From the NCBI RefSeq assembly GCF_001687325.1, contig NZ_LZRD01000022.1:99874-163873 (forward strand): a stretch of DNA of 64,000 nucleotides, written 5' to 3'. Positions 33,319-42,594 of this stretch are shown here, piece by piece (the first letter of the stretch is position 1; the number at the start of each line of letters is the position of its first letter). The notes beneath the pieces are model-generated. The model was not told the DNA's origin and did no database searches. It was given only the letters and a program-made list of their open reading frames with translations. The translations under genes were made by a program, and so were the position numbers. Source of the DNA: Streptomyces sp. PTY087I2 (GTDB taxonomy: Bacteria; Actinomycetota; Actinomycetes; Streptomycetales; Streptomycetaceae).

Positions 33319-35250
33319 ATGAGCCAGCCGCCCAGCCAGCAACCGCCGCAGGGAGGCTTCGGGGCTCCGCAGGAGCCGCCGAACGGAGCTCCTCAGCCGC
33401 CACAGGGCCAGCCGCAGGCGCCACAGGACCAGCCGAATCTGGCCAAGCCGCCGCAGACGCCGCCGCCCGCGCCCCCGGCCGGCCCGCCGCAGACGCCCCC
33501 GCCGGGCGCCCCGGCGTACGGCTACCCCCAGCAGCCCCCGGGCCAGCCCGGCTACGGCTATCCGCAGCAGCCCGGCCAGGCCCCGGGGCCGTACGGCCAG
33601 CAGGCCCCCGGCCAGTACGGGCAGCAGGCGCCCGGGCCGTACGGTCAGCAGCCCGGGCCCTACGGTCAGCAGGCCCCGGGGCCGTACGGTCAGCAGGCTC
33701 CCGGTCCGTACGGTCAGCAGCCCCAGACCGGTTACGGCTACCCGCAGCAGCAGTACCCCGGCGCCCCCGCCCCCGGCGGATCCGGATCCGGTGGCGGGTT
33801 CCTCAAGGGGAAGACCGGCATCGTGGTCGCGGCGGCGCTCGCCGTGGTCCTGGCGGCCGGGGCGGGCACCTGGTTCCTCGTGAGCGACAGCGGTGACGAG
33901 GACCCGAAGAAGCCCGTCGCCACCGGCAGCAACGACCCCAAGGCCCCCAGCGAGTCCCCGACCGTCGACGAGGGCGACGGCAGCGGCGACGGGCGTGACG
34001 CCGGCGACGACCTCAACGCCGGGCGCAAGCCGGGCGAGGCCAAGGTCGCCTGGCTCCAGAAGAACGACGTCGACCTGCCGCGCAACGGCGCGTCCGTCCA
34101 GGGCCCCTGGTTCGCCGGCGACGTCGTCGCCAAGGCCATGTACCGGAGCGTGTCCGGATACTCCGTCGCCGACGGCAAGCAGAAGTGGAAGCTCGATCTC
34201 CCCGCCGACGTGTGCGCCGCGCCCAACACCCCGACCCCCGACGGCAAGCTCGTCATCGGGGTGAAGAACGGCACCACGGACCGCGCCAACTGCTCCGTCC
34301 TCCAGATGGTCGACCTCAACACCGGCAAGGCCGGCTGGAAGAAGGAGATCAAGAAGAACGGGACCTGGGACTTCCTGTCCGACATCGGCCTGGCGATCAG
34401 CGGGGACACCGTCGCCGTCGGGCGTACCGGCAACTCCAACGCCTACCGGGTCAGCGACGGCAAGGAGCTGTTCGGCAACCCCGAGGGCAACTGCAAGCCC
34501 TTCGCCTTCTCCGGGGGCGACAAGCTGATCGCCGCCGCCAGCTGCCGCACCGACGACGTCAAGAACCCGCAGCACCAGGTCCAGGAGCTGAACCCGGCCA
34601 CCGGCAAGCCCCGCTGGACGTACGAGCCGCCGCGCGGCTGGGAAGTCACCCGGGTCTACTCCTCCACCCCGCTCGTCGTCCGGCTGGAGCACCGGGAGAA
34701 GAAGCAGTACACCATCGTCGCGATCACCGAGAGCGGCAAGCTCCGCTCCCAGCTGATGCCCGCCAAGGGTGACAAGCTCACCGCCGACTGCGGCAACAGC
34801 TTCGCGATCTTCGGCCAGAAGCTCGAAGGGTGCAGCGGTGTCGCCGCCGACGCCAACACCTTCTACATCGCGACCGAGGACGACACCAGCGGGACCGCCC
34901 GGACGAACAAGGTCGTCGCCTTCAACCTGAACACCGGCAAGCCCAAGTGGGAGGCGCCCGCCCCGGCCGAGCGCGTCCTGAAGCCGCTGGGCATGGAGGG
35001 CGGCAACGTCCTGCTCTACATGCGGCCGAAGTACGACACCGCAGGCGCCATCGTGACGCTCCCGCCGACCGGCGGCACCCCCAAGACGCTGCTCCAGCAC
35101 CCGGCGGGGGCCGGCCGGATCGAGAACGGCTTCTTCTCGTCCAAGGTCCTCTACAAGGACGGCCGTTCCTTCATCTTCAGCCAGCGCGTGAGCGCGAGCA
35201 ACGACAAGGAAGAGCTGGAGCAGACGACGATGCTGGTGTTCGAGAAGTGA
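33319..35250 (+). CDS. Pro-rich membrane-anchored PQQ-like propeller protein, copy 2
   Basis: 643 residues. It has the longest cytoplasmic tail of the three paralogs, with a run of APGPYGQQ repeats (24-bp DNA repeats, about 33590-33725). A membrane helix around 175-195 follows (GIVVAAALAVVLAAGAGTW), then an acidic linker and a propeller with DLNTGKAGWK, NPATGKPRW and NLNTGKPKW blades. It is much closer to copy 1 than to copy 3 in the propeller. The 238-bp gap before it suggests its own promoter. PGPYGQQ tails can be substrates of Ser/Thr kinases or interact with SH3/WW-like domains, which is inference only. Confidence 0.8.
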   Translation: MSQPPSQQPPQGGFGAPQEPPNGAPQPPQGQPQAPQDQPNLAKPPQTPPPAPPAGPPQTPPPGAPAYGYPQQPPGQPGYGYPQQPGQAPGPYGQQAPGQYGQQAPGPYGQQPGPYGQQAPGPYGQQAPGPYGQQPQTGYGYPQQQYPGAPAPGGSGSGGGFLKGKTGIVVAAALAVVLAAGAGTWFLVSDSGDEDPKKPVATGSNDPKAPSESPTVDEGDGSGDGRDAGDDLNAGRKPGEAKVAWLQKNDVDLPRNGASVQGPWFAGDVVAKAMYRSVSGYSVADGKQKWKLDLPADVCAAPNTPTPDGKLVIGVKNGTTDRANCSVLQMVDLNTGKAGWKKEIKKNGTWDFLSDIGLAISGDTVAVGRTGNSNAYRVSDGKELFGNPEGNCKPFAFSGGDKLIAAASCRTDDVKNPQHQVQELNPATGKPRWTYEPPRGWEVTRVYSSTPLVVRLEHREKKQYTIVAITESGKLRSQLMPAKGDKLTADCGNSFAIFGQKLEGCSGVAADANTFYIATEDDTSGTARTNKVVAFNLNTGKPKWEAPAPAERVLKPLGMEGGNVLLYMRPKYDTAGAIVTLPPTGGTPKTLLQHPAGAGRIENGFFSSKVLYKDGRSFIFSQRVSASNDKEELEQTTMLVFEK

Positions 35251-35350
35251 CGGTCCGCCGGACCCCCTCCGGCCCCGGCACCCGAACGCCGTCGGCCGCT
35301 TCCTGCCCCACGCGCCCCCACACCCACTCGTCCCCCGAGGTACGCACGCC

Positions 35351-37318
35351 ATGACCCAGCCGCCCCAGCCGCCGCAGCAGCCGCCCAACCCCGACGAGCA
35401 GCCGTCGAACACGCCGCCCGGAACGCCGAACACGCCCCCGGCGCCGCCCGCCGGTCCGCCCTCGGGCGGGTTCGGCGCGCCGCAGGACCCGCCGGCCGGT
35501 GGCTTCGGCCAGCCGACCCTGCCGCCCGCGGACCCCTTCGGCAAGCAGCCGCAGCAGCCCCAGCAGCCCCCCGCCGCCCCGCCGCAGCCGCCCACCGTGC
35601 CGCAGGACGCGCCCGCCGGGGGCTACGGCACCCCGCCGCCCCCCGCACAGGGCGGCTACCCCACCCCGCCCGCGCCGCAGCCCAACGGATACGGCTACCC
35701 GCAGGCCCCGCAGCCGGGGTACGGCTACCCGCAGGGGCCCGCCGGCCAGCCCGGCCAGCATGGTCAGCCCGGGATGCCGCAGCAGGCGTACGGCTACCCG
35801 ACCCAGCCCATGCACCCGCAGTACGGGGCCCCGCAGCCGGGCGGCGACGGCAGCGGCGGCAAGAAGTTCTCCACCCAGATGCAGATCATCGTCGCCGCGG
35901 CCGTCGCCGTGGTGCTGATCATCGGCGCCGGGATCGTCTACTCCGCCACCAGCGGTGACGACAAGGGCGGCAAGAACGAGGCCTCCTCGTCCGGTTCCAC
36001 CGGCGGCGAGGGCAAGGGCGGCAAGGACAGCGGCCTGGCCGGCGGCAGCGAGAAGGCGCCCGCCAACACGAAGTCCAAGGTCGCCTTCCAGGTGCCGCAG
36101 CCGGTCGTCAAGGACATCGTGCAGGTCGAGGGATCCTGGCTCACCGACAAGGCGTACGTGAAGACCGGCATCGACGAGATCAACGGCTACGACCGCGACA
36201 AGGGCACCAAGCTCTGGTCCTTCCCGCTGGCCGGCGAGATCTGCACCACGTCCCGCCACGTGAGCAAGGACTACAAGACGCCCATCGTCTTCAAGGAGTC
36301 GAAGCCGACCAAGGAGAAGAAGTACCCGGCGTGCAACCAGGTCGGCGTGATCGACCTGGCCGCCGGGAAGCTCCTGTGGAGCAAGAGCGTCACCTCCGCC
36401 ACCGGCGGTGACCGGCCGGTCAACTTCGACGAGGTCACGCTCAGCGGGACCACCGTCGCGGCGGGCGGCACCTCGGGCGGCGCGGCCTTCAAGCTGGACA
36501 CCGGCGCCGAACTCTGGAAGCCGAAGACCGGCGCGGACGGCTGCTACGACCGTGGCTACGCGGGCGGCGAGGCCCTCGCCGTGGTCCGCAAGTGCGGTAC
36601 GTACGACAGCCCGCAGCTCACCGTGCAGGCGCTGAACCCGACGACCGGCGCCCCGCTGTCCTCGTTCCAGATGCCCGCGGGCGTCGAGTACGCGCACATC
36701 GTCTCCACCAAGCCGCTGGTGGTCGCGGCCGACGTCGGTGACACCGCCGGCGACGGCAGCGGCATCTCCGACTTCTTCTCGATCGACGCGGCGACCGGTA
36801 AGCTGAAGGTCCGTATCCCCGCCGACGCGGAGAAGTACGCGGGCGACTGCGACTCCACCGACGTCGAGAAGTGCCAGAAGATGGCCGTCGGCAACAATCG
36901 GCTGTACCTGCCGACCGAGCGCCACGACGGAACCAGCGAGTACGGCGACACGAACGAGATCGTCGCCTTCGACCTGGACACCGGCAAGCTCCTCGGCGGC
37001 CGGGCGGACGCGGGCGACCGCTACACCCTGACCCCGCTCCGGATGGACGGCACCAGCATCATCGCCTACAAGGAGGCCCCCTACGACAAGGGCGGCCAGG
37101 TCGTCTCCATCGACGGCGAGACCTTCAAGCAGACCACGCTGATGGAGAACCCGGACGACGAGGCCGTCCGCAAGGCGGAGAAGCGCTTCAGCATCGGCTC
37201 GGCCGAACTCCACTACTCCGAGGGGCAGCTCTTCATGGCCGCCCGGTCGGTCCACAAGCCGAGCACCGTCACCCCCGACGAGAAGGTCTACCTCGTCGTC
37301 GCCTACCGCACCGACTGA
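35351..37318 (+). CDS. Pro-rich membrane-anchored PQQ-like propeller protein, copy 3
   Basis: 655 residues, 100 bp after copy 2. The Pro/Gln tail with GYGYPQ repeats spans about 1-170. A membrane helix follows (IIVAAAVAVVLIIGAGIVY) and then a Gly/Ser/Lys linker. The propeller (DLAAGKLLW, NPTTGAPLS, DAATGKLKV, DLDTGKLLG) is more diverged than in copies 1 and 2. A strong hairpin terminator lies 28 bp after the stop, closing the array. Confidence 0.8.
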   Translation: MTQPPQPPQQPPNPDEQPSNTPPGTPNTPPAPPAGPPSGGFGAPQDPPAGGFGQPTLPPADPFGKQPQQPQQPPAAPPQPPTVPQDAPAGGYGTPPPPAQGGYPTPPAPQPNGYGYPQAPQPGYGYPQGPAGQPGQHGQPGMPQQAYGYPTQPMHPQYGAPQPGGDGSGGKKFSTQMQIIVAAAVAVVLIIGAGIVYSATSGDDKGGKNEASSSGSTGGEGKGGKDSGLAGGSEKAPANTKSKVAFQVPQPVVKDIVQVEGSWLTDKAYVKTGIDEINGYDRDKGTKLWSFPLAGEICTTSRHVSKDYKTPIVFKESKPTKEKKYPACNQVGVIDLAAGKLLWSKSVTSATGGDRPVNFDEVTLSGTTVAAGGTSGGAAFKLDTGAELWKPKTGADGCYDRGYAGGEALAVVRKCGTYDSPQLTVQALNPTTGAPLSSFQMPAGVEYAHIVSTKPLVVAADVGDTAGDGSGISDFFSIDAATGKLKVRIPADAEKYAGDCDSTDVEKCQKMAVGNNRLYLPTERHDGTSEYGDTNEIVAFDLDTGKLLGGRADAGDRYTLTPLRMDGTSIIAYKEAPYDKGGQVVSIDGETFKQTTLMENPDDEAVRKAEKRFSIGSAELHYSEGQLFMAARSVHKPSTVTPDEKVYLVVAYRTD

Positions 37319-37345
37319 TCACCCCGCCCCTGCCGGGCGACCACA

Positions 37346-37379
37346 GGCCCCGCCGGCCGATCTCCCGACCGGCGGGGCC
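37346..37379 (+). terminator. hairpin terminator after the PQQ array
   Basis: GGCCCCGCCGG pairs with CCGGCGGGGCC across a 12-nt loop, 28 bp after the stop of the third propeller gene. A short T-containing stretch (gatcgttttcc) follows. It probably ends the array transcript. Confidence 0.75.
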
Positions 37380-37569
37380 GATCGTTTTCCGCCCCGCTTG
37401 CGCGCGACGTGATCACCGACTACCGGTCAACGAGCCCCGAATGGCGCAGAATTCGGCAATCCCGGGGGCTTCTGCCGTGTATGCGCCGCGCCGCGTCGGG
37501 CGAGCGTGTACCTTGCCGGGGCAGGAGTCCGGGGGGCCGGGCGTACAGGGCTTTGGGGGCTGAGGACCG

Positions 37570-38328
37570 ATGGGCGTGCGGCTCATGGTGGTCGATGATC
37601 ACCGTCTGCTCGCCGAGGCACTCGCCTCGGCGCTGAAACTCCGCGGGCACCGGGTGCTCGCGGCGGCCGCGCCGACCTCCGGCGCTGCGGAACTGGTCGT
37701 CAGCAGGGCCCCGGAGGTCTGTCTGTTCGGTACGGCCTCGCCCGCCGCCCCCGGCGTCTTCGACCCGATCACGCGCATCGGCCAGGAGCGCCCGCAGGTG
37801 GCGGTGGTGGTCCTCGGGCCGGTGCCCAGCCCGCGCGGGATCGCCGCGGCGTTCGCCGCCGGGGCCGCCGGGTACGTCCGGCACGACGAGCGCATCGAGG
37901 GCGTCGAGCGGGCCATGCTGAAGGCGCGGGCGGGGGAGAGCGCCATCGCCCCGCAGCTGCTGCGGGGGGCCTTCGCCGAGCTGCTCAACCCGGCGGCCCA
38001 GCCCGACGACGAGGGGCGGCGGCTGCTGCGGATGCTCACCCCGCGCGAGGCCGAGGTGCTGGTACGGGTCGCCGAGGGCGAGGGAACCCGGCTGATCGCG
38101 GCCGGCATGGACATCGCCCCGAGCACCGCCCGCACCCACGTCCAGCGGGTCCTGATGAAGCTCGGGGTCGGCTCCCGGCTGGAGGCCGCCGCCCTCGCCG
38201 CCCGCACCGGACTGCTGGAACGCGCCGCGGCGAACGGCGGCCCGCGGCAGGGCCCGTACGCCCCGGACGGCACGCAACAATCGCAACAGACGCAGCAGGG
38301 GCCGTACGTTCCCGGTCAGCGCGGGTGA
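37570..38328 (+). CDS. LuxR/NarL-family regulator with atypical receiver
   Basis: 252 residues. The N-terminus has the acidic start of a receiver (LMVVDDHRLLAEAL), but the phospho-acceptor position reads VCLFGTASP, with Gly54 instead of Asp, and the conserved Lys region is GYVRHDE. The C-terminal LuxR-type HTH is intact (LTPREAEVLVRVAEGEGTRLIAAGM, then STARTHVQRVLMKLGV), with a Gln-rich tail. It is thus likely a phosphorylation-independent regulator controlled by ligand or partner binding, as for other atypical Streptomyces receivers. Confidence 0.85.
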   Translation: MGVRLMVVDDHRLLAEALASALKLRGHRVLAAAAPTSGAAELVVSRAPEVCLFGTASPAAPGVFDPITRIGQERPQVAVVVLGPVPSPRGIAAAFAAGAAGYVRHDERIEGVERAMLKARAGESAIAPQLLRGAFAELLNPAAQPDDEGRRLLRMLTPREAEVLVRVAEGEGTRLIAAGMDIAPSTARTHVQRVLMKLGVGSRLEAAALAARTGLLERAAANGGPRQGPYAPDGTQQSQQTQQGPYVPGQRG

Positions 38329-38357
38329 CGTACGGCCCCCGAGGGCCTTGAGGCCTG

Positions 38358-38666
38358 TCAGCCCGCGTCGGACCCCGGCTCCCGCTCCGGCTCCGCTTCC
38401 GGGGCCGCCGGGGCCTCGGCCGGGCGCAGCTTCATCCAGACCAGGAAGAACAGGCCGAGCGCCAGCATGGCGAGGCCCGTCCACAGGTTGATGTGGACAC
38501 CCTCGGCCTTCTTCAGGTCGGCGTCGGACGGGCTGAGTCCGGCGATGGTGACGATCACTCCGTAGACCACGAACAGGCCGCCGATGATCCGCCGGATGTC
38601 GAAGAGACGGGCCGCGGTCGCGGACTTGCGCTCCAGCTCGGAGACTTCCTTGTGCAGGTCGGACAT
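38358..38666 (-). CDS. small two-helix membrane protein, partner of the symporter
   Basis: 102 residues: a short coiled helix (LHKEVSELERKSATAAR), two membrane helices (about 25-47 and 60-82) and an acidic Pro/Glu tail. It follows the symporter gene by 15 bp on the same strand, so it is almost surely co-transcribed and could be a small accessory subunit. Family not recognised by name. Confidence 0.7.
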   Translation of the reverse strand: MSDLHKEVSELERKSATAARLFDIRRIIGGLFVVYGVIVTIAGLSPSDADLKKAEGVHINLWTGLAMLALGLFFLVWMKLRPAEAPAAPEAEPEREPGSDAG

Positions 38667-38681
38667 GGTGAGTGCCTCCGA

Positions 38682-40352
38682 TCAGAACGAGTAGGGGATG
38701 TAGCACGCGGCGGCGAGCACGATCGCGCCCCAGCCGAGCAGCGCCGGCTTGCGGTACCAGGCCTTGTCGGCCTCCTCCAGCTCCTCGTCGGGGCTCGGCG
38801 ACTCGGTCCCGTACACCAGACCGGCCAGCTCCGCCTCGGGCTTCGGCGCGGTGAAGAGGGTGACGACGACCATGACGACGGCTCCGGCGACGAAGCCGAC
38901 GATCGCGGAGACGAAGTTGGCGCCCTGGTCGGACGGGATGTCGATGACCCCGCCCTTGTAGATCCAGAAGTAGTTGACCATCGCGGCGGCGGTACCGGCC
39001 ACCAGGCCCCAGACACCGGACTTCATGGAAGCGCGCTTCCAGAACATTCCGATAATAAATACGACAAACATGGGCACATTGAAGAACGAGAACAGCGTCT
39101 GCAAGTAGCTCATGATGTTCGAGAAGCTCGCGGCGATGAAGGCCGTGCCGATCGAGGCCAGCACGCCGATCGCCGTGATCAGCCGCCCGAACCTCAGGTA
39201 GTACGTGTCCGGCTTGTCCTTCACCACGTACCGCTGCCAGATGTCGGTCGTGAACACCGTGTTGAACGAGGACACGTTGGCCGCCATGCCCGCCATGAAC
39301 GCGGCGAGCAGACCGGTCACGGCGATGCCGAGGACGCCGTTGGGCAGCAGCTCCTGCATCAGCAGGGGAATCGCGTCGTTGTAGGTCAGGTCGGAGCCCG
39401 GGGTGCCGATCTTGGGCACGATCACGGCGGCGACCAGGCCCGGGATCATCACCGCGAAGACGATGAAGATCTTCGGGAAGGCGGCGATCAGCGGGGTGCG
39501 CTTGGCGGCGGAGAGGTTCTTCGCGGACAGGGCGCGCTGCACCTCGGCGAAGTTCGTCGTCCAGTAGCCGAAGGACAGCACGAAGCCGAGGCCGAGGATG
39601 ATCGTCAGCCAGTTGGCGCCCAGCGGGTTGGCGTCACCGATGCCGGTGCCGCCCCAGGCGGTCATGAAGTCCCCGCCGTGCTGCTTCGTCAGCGAGTCGC
39701 TCATGGCGTCCCAGCCGCCGACCCGCTTCAGGCCGAGGACGGTGAGGGGGATCAGCGCGGCGAGGATGACGAAGAACTGGAGCACCTCGTTGTAGATCGC
39801 CGAGGAGAGCCCGCCGATCGTGATGTAGACCAGCACGAACAGGCCCGCGACGACGATCGCGACCCACTGCGGCCAGCCGAGGAGCGCCTCCACGACGATC
39901 GACAGGGCGTAGAGGTTGACGCCCGCGATGAGGATCGCCGCGAAGGCGAAGAGTATGGAGCTCAGCAGGTGGGCGGATGTGTCGAACCGCTGGAGCAGGA
40001 ACTCCGGTACGGAACGGACCTTGGAGCGGTAGTAGAACGGCATCATCACCAGGCCGAGGAAGACCATGGCGGGGATCGCGCCGATCCAGTACCAGTGCAC
40101 CACCGCGACGCCGTACTGCGCGCCGGTGGCCGCCATACCGAGGATCTCGGTGGCGCCGAGGTTCGCCGCGACGAAGGCGAGCCCGGTCACCCAGGCGGGC
40201 AGGGACCGTCCGGAGAGGAAGAAGTCGAGGCTCGTCTTCACGCTCGCACGGGCCATGAAGCCGATGCCGAGTACGACGGCGAAGTAGATCGCCAGGATGG
40301 CGTAGTCGAGCCCGTTCGTGGGGAGCCGAAGCCCTTCGGCCAGTGTCTGCAT
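38682..40352 (-). CDS. sodium:solute symporter (SGLT/galactose-like)
   Basis: 556 residues, about fourteen membrane helices. FLSGRSLPAWVTGLAFVAAN, ATEILGMAATG and GGLSSAIYNEVLQF are SSS-family signatures (sodium site and sugar gate). The resemblance to bacterial SGLT-type sugar transporters and the divergent galTEK operon 224 bp away make galactose the most likely substrate. Similar transporters use myo-inositol or other sugars, so specificity is inferred. Confidence 0.88.
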   Translation of the reverse strand: MQTLAEGLRLPTNGLDYAILAIYFAVVLGIGFMARASVKTSLDFFLSGRSLPAWVTGLAFVAANLGATEILGMAATGAQYGVAVVHWYWIGAIPAMVFLGLVMMPFYYRSKVRSVPEFLLQRFDTSAHLLSSILFAFAAILIAGVNLYALSIVVEALLGWPQWVAIVVAGLFVLVYITIGGLSSAIYNEVLQFFVILAALIPLTVLGLKRVGGWDAMSDSLTKQHGGDFMTAWGGTGIGDANPLGANWLTIILGLGFVLSFGYWTTNFAEVQRALSAKNLSAAKRTPLIAAFPKIFIVFAVMIPGLVAAVIVPKIGTPGSDLTYNDAIPLLMQELLPNGVLGIAVTGLLAAFMAGMAANVSSFNTVFTTDIWQRYVVKDKPDTYYLRFGRLITAIGVLASIGTAFIAASFSNIMSYLQTLFSFFNVPMFVVFIIGMFWKRASMKSGVWGLVAGTAAAMVNYFWIYKGGVIDIPSDQGANFVSAIVGFVAGAVVMVVVTLFTAPKPEAELAGLVYGTESPSPDEELEEADKAWYRKPALLGWGAIVLAAACYIPYSF

Positions 40353-40442
40353 GGGGGGTACTCGCTTCGTATCGCGAACTTAACCCGACGGAACTTACGC
40401 CGTCATGTTCGAGAAATGAACAGCCTCGTTGGGGTTCTTTGT

Positions 40443-40456
40443 TCGATCGTGATCGA
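40443..40456. promoter_or_regulatory. inverted repeat in the symporter/galT control region
   Basis: TCGATC-gt-GATCGA is a perfect 6+6 inverted repeat between the divergent symporter and galT genes, the shape of a LacI- or GntR-type operator. A TTGACG box lies at 40509-40514 upstream of galT, but a convincing -10 box at proper spacing is not seen. No repressor gene lies next to it. Confidence 0.4.
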
Positions 40457-40576
40457 GTGCGGGTGAATGTCCGGGTATGTAGCCCCCAGACTCCCGGGAT
40501 CCCAGGCATTGACGGAGGTGTGCGCTTGTGATTTGTTATGTGCGATTATGTTGGAGGGATCGGGTGGAGGACCCTG

Positions 40577-41620
40577 GTGAAGAAGACGGTGACGACCCTC
40601 GCCGACGGGCGTGAGCTGATCTACTACGACGCCGCGGAGGACACCGTCCGCGACGCCGTCGACCGGCGCCCCCTGGACCCCGTCTCGACCTCGTCCGAGA
40701 TCCGCCACGACCCGCTGCTCGGCGACGCGGTCGCCATCGCCTCGCACCGCCAGGCCCGCACCTATCACCCGCCGGCCGACGCCTGCCCGCTCTGCCCCAC
40801 CCGGGACGGCCGGCACAGCGAGATCCCCGACGACCACTACGACGTCGCGGTCTTCGAGAACCGCTTCCCCTCGCTCGCCGGTGACTCCGGCCGCTGCGAG
40901 GTCGTCTGCTTCACCTCCGACCACGACGCGTCCTTCGCCGACCTCACCGAGGAACAGGCCGCGCTCGTCCTCGCCGCCTGGACCGACCGCACCGCCGCCC
41001 TCGCCGCCCTCGACCAGGTCACCCAGGTCTTCTGCTTCGAGAACCGGGGCGCCGAGATCGGCGTCACCCTCGGCCATCCGCACGGCCAGATCTACGGCTA
41101 CCCCTTCGTCACCCCGCGCACCGAGCTGATGCTCCGCTCGGCCGCCCGCCACCGCGAGGAGACCGGGGGCAACCTCTTCGACGACGTGGTCGCCCGCGAG
41201 GAGAAGGACGGCTCACGCGTCGTCCTCGCCACCGACCACTGGATCGCCTTCGTCCCGTACGCGGCGCACTGGCCCTACGAGGTCCACCTCCACCCCCGCC
41301 GCCGCGTCCCCGACCTGCGGGGGCTGGACGAGGGCGCGCGGACAGAGTTCCCACAGGTCTATCTGGAACTCTTGAGGCGCTTCGACCGGATCTTCGGACC
41401 CGGCGAGCCGCCGACCCCGTACATCTCCGCCTGGCACCAGGCGCCGTTCGGGGTCGACGGCCGCGAGGACTTCGCCCTGCACCTGGAGCTTTTCACCATT
41501 CGCCGGACCTCCGGCAAGCTGAAGTTCCTCGCGGGGTCCGAGTCCGGCATGAGCGTGTTCATCAACGACGTGCCGCCGGAGGCCGCGGCCGAGCGACTGC
41601 GAGAGGTAGCGAGCGAATGA
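40577..41620 (+). CDS. galT: galactose-1-phosphate uridylyltransferase
   Basis: 347 residues from GTG 40577, chosen because GGTGGAGG lies 6 nt upstream. HPHGQIYGYPF contains the active-site His-Pro-His, DACPLCPT the zinc Cys pair, and VPYAAHWPYEVHLHPRR the second metal/substrate loop. It exchanges UMP between UDP-glucose and galactose-1-phosphate in the Leloir pathway. First gene of galT-galE-galK, overlapping galE (ATGA). Confidence 0.96.
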   Translation: MKKTVTTLADGRELIYYDAAEDTVRDAVDRRPLDPVSTSSEIRHDPLLGDAVAIASHRQARTYHPPADACPLCPTRDGRHSEIPDDHYDVAVFENRFPSLAGDSGRCEVVCFTSDHDASFADLTEEQAALVLAAWTDRTAALAALDQVTQVFCFENRGAEIGVTLGHPHGQIYGYPFVTPRTELMLRSAARHREETGGNLFDDVVAREEKDGSRVVLATDHWIAFVPYAAHWPYEVHLHPRRRVPDLRGLDEGARTEFPQVYLELLRRFDRIFGPGEPPTPYISAWHQAPFGVDGREDFALHLELFTIRRTSGKLKFLAGSESGMSVFINDVPPEAAAERLREVASE

Positions 41621-42594
41621 GCGAGCCGAAGAAGTACCTGGTCACCGGCGGCGCCGGATACGTCGGCAGCGTCGTCGCCCAGCATCTGCTGGAGGCCGGG
41701 CACACCGTGACCGTCCTCGACGACCTGTCCACCGGCTTCCGCGAGGGCGTCCCGGCCGGGGCCGCGTTCATCGAGGGCCGCATCCAGGACGCCGCCCGCC
41801 ATCTGGACCCCTCCTACGACGGCGTCCTGCACTTCGCCGCCTTCTCCCAGGTCGGCGAGTCCGTCGTGAACCCCGAGAAGTACTGGGTCAACAACGTCGG
41901 CGGCACCACCGCCCTGCTCGCCGCCATGCGGGAACACGGCGTCCGCACCCTGGTCTTCTCCTCCACCGCCGCCACCTACGGCGAACCGGTCTCCAGCCCC
42001 ATCACCGAGACCGACCCCACCGCCCCCACCAGCCCCTACGGCGCGTCCAAGCTCGCCGTCGACCACATGATCAGCGGCGAGGCCACCGCCCACGGACTGG
42101 CCGCCGTCTCGCTGCGCTACTTCAACGTGGCCGGGGCATACGGCAGGTGCGGCGAGCGCCACGACCCCGAGTCCCACCTCATCCCGCTCGTCCTCCAAGT
42201 CGCCCTCGGCAGGCGCGAGTCGATCAGCGTCTACGGCGACGACTACCCCACCCCCGACGGCACCTGCGTCCGCGACTACATCCACGTCGCCGACCTCGCC
42301 GAGGCCCATCTGCTGGCCCTCACCGCCGCCGCCCCGGGCGAGCACCTGATCTGCAACCTCGGCAACGGCAACGGCTTCTCGGTCCGCGAGGTCATCGAGA
42401 CCGTCCGCAAGGTCACCGGCCACCCGGTCCCCGAGACCGCCGCCCCCCGCCGCGGCGGCGACCCGGCCGTCCTCGTCGCCTCCGCCGCCACCGCCATCGA
42501 GCGCCTCGGCTGGCAGCCGTCCCGCGCCGATCTGGCCGGAATCATCGCCGACGCCTGGCAGTTCGCCCGCCGAGAGGACACGACCGCCCCATGA
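41617..42594 (+). CDS. galE: UDP-glucose 4-epimerase
   Basis: 325 residues. TGGAGYVGS is the NAD-binding loop, SSTAATYGEP supplies the catalytic Ser/Thr region and SPYGASKLAVD the Tyr-x3-Lys pair; RYFNVAGAYGRCGERHDPESHLIPL is typical of GalE. It regenerates UDP-glucose from UDP-galactose. Start and stop overlap galT and galK, so translation is coupled. Confidence 0.95.
   Translation: MSEPKKYLVTGGAGYVGSVVAQHLLEAGHTVTVLDDLSTGFREGVPAGAAFIEGRIQDAARHLDPSYDGVLHFAAFSQVGESVVNPEKYWVNNVGGTTALLAAMREHGVRTLVFSSTAATYGEPVSSPITETDPTAPTSPYGASKLAVDHMISGEATAHGLAAVSLRYFNVAGAYGRCGERHDPESHLIPLVLQVALGRRESISVYGDDYPTPDGTCVRDYIHVADLAEAHLLALTAAAPGEHLICNLGNGNGFSVREVIETVRKVTGHPVPETAAPRRGGDPAVLVASAATAIERLGWQPSRADLAGIIADAWQFARREDTTAP

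Noticed and set aside
33590..33730. Regular short repeats that resemble a CRISPR array
   Set aside because: They are in-frame codons for APGPYGQQ in a Pro-rich protein; no unique spacers and no cas genes are present.
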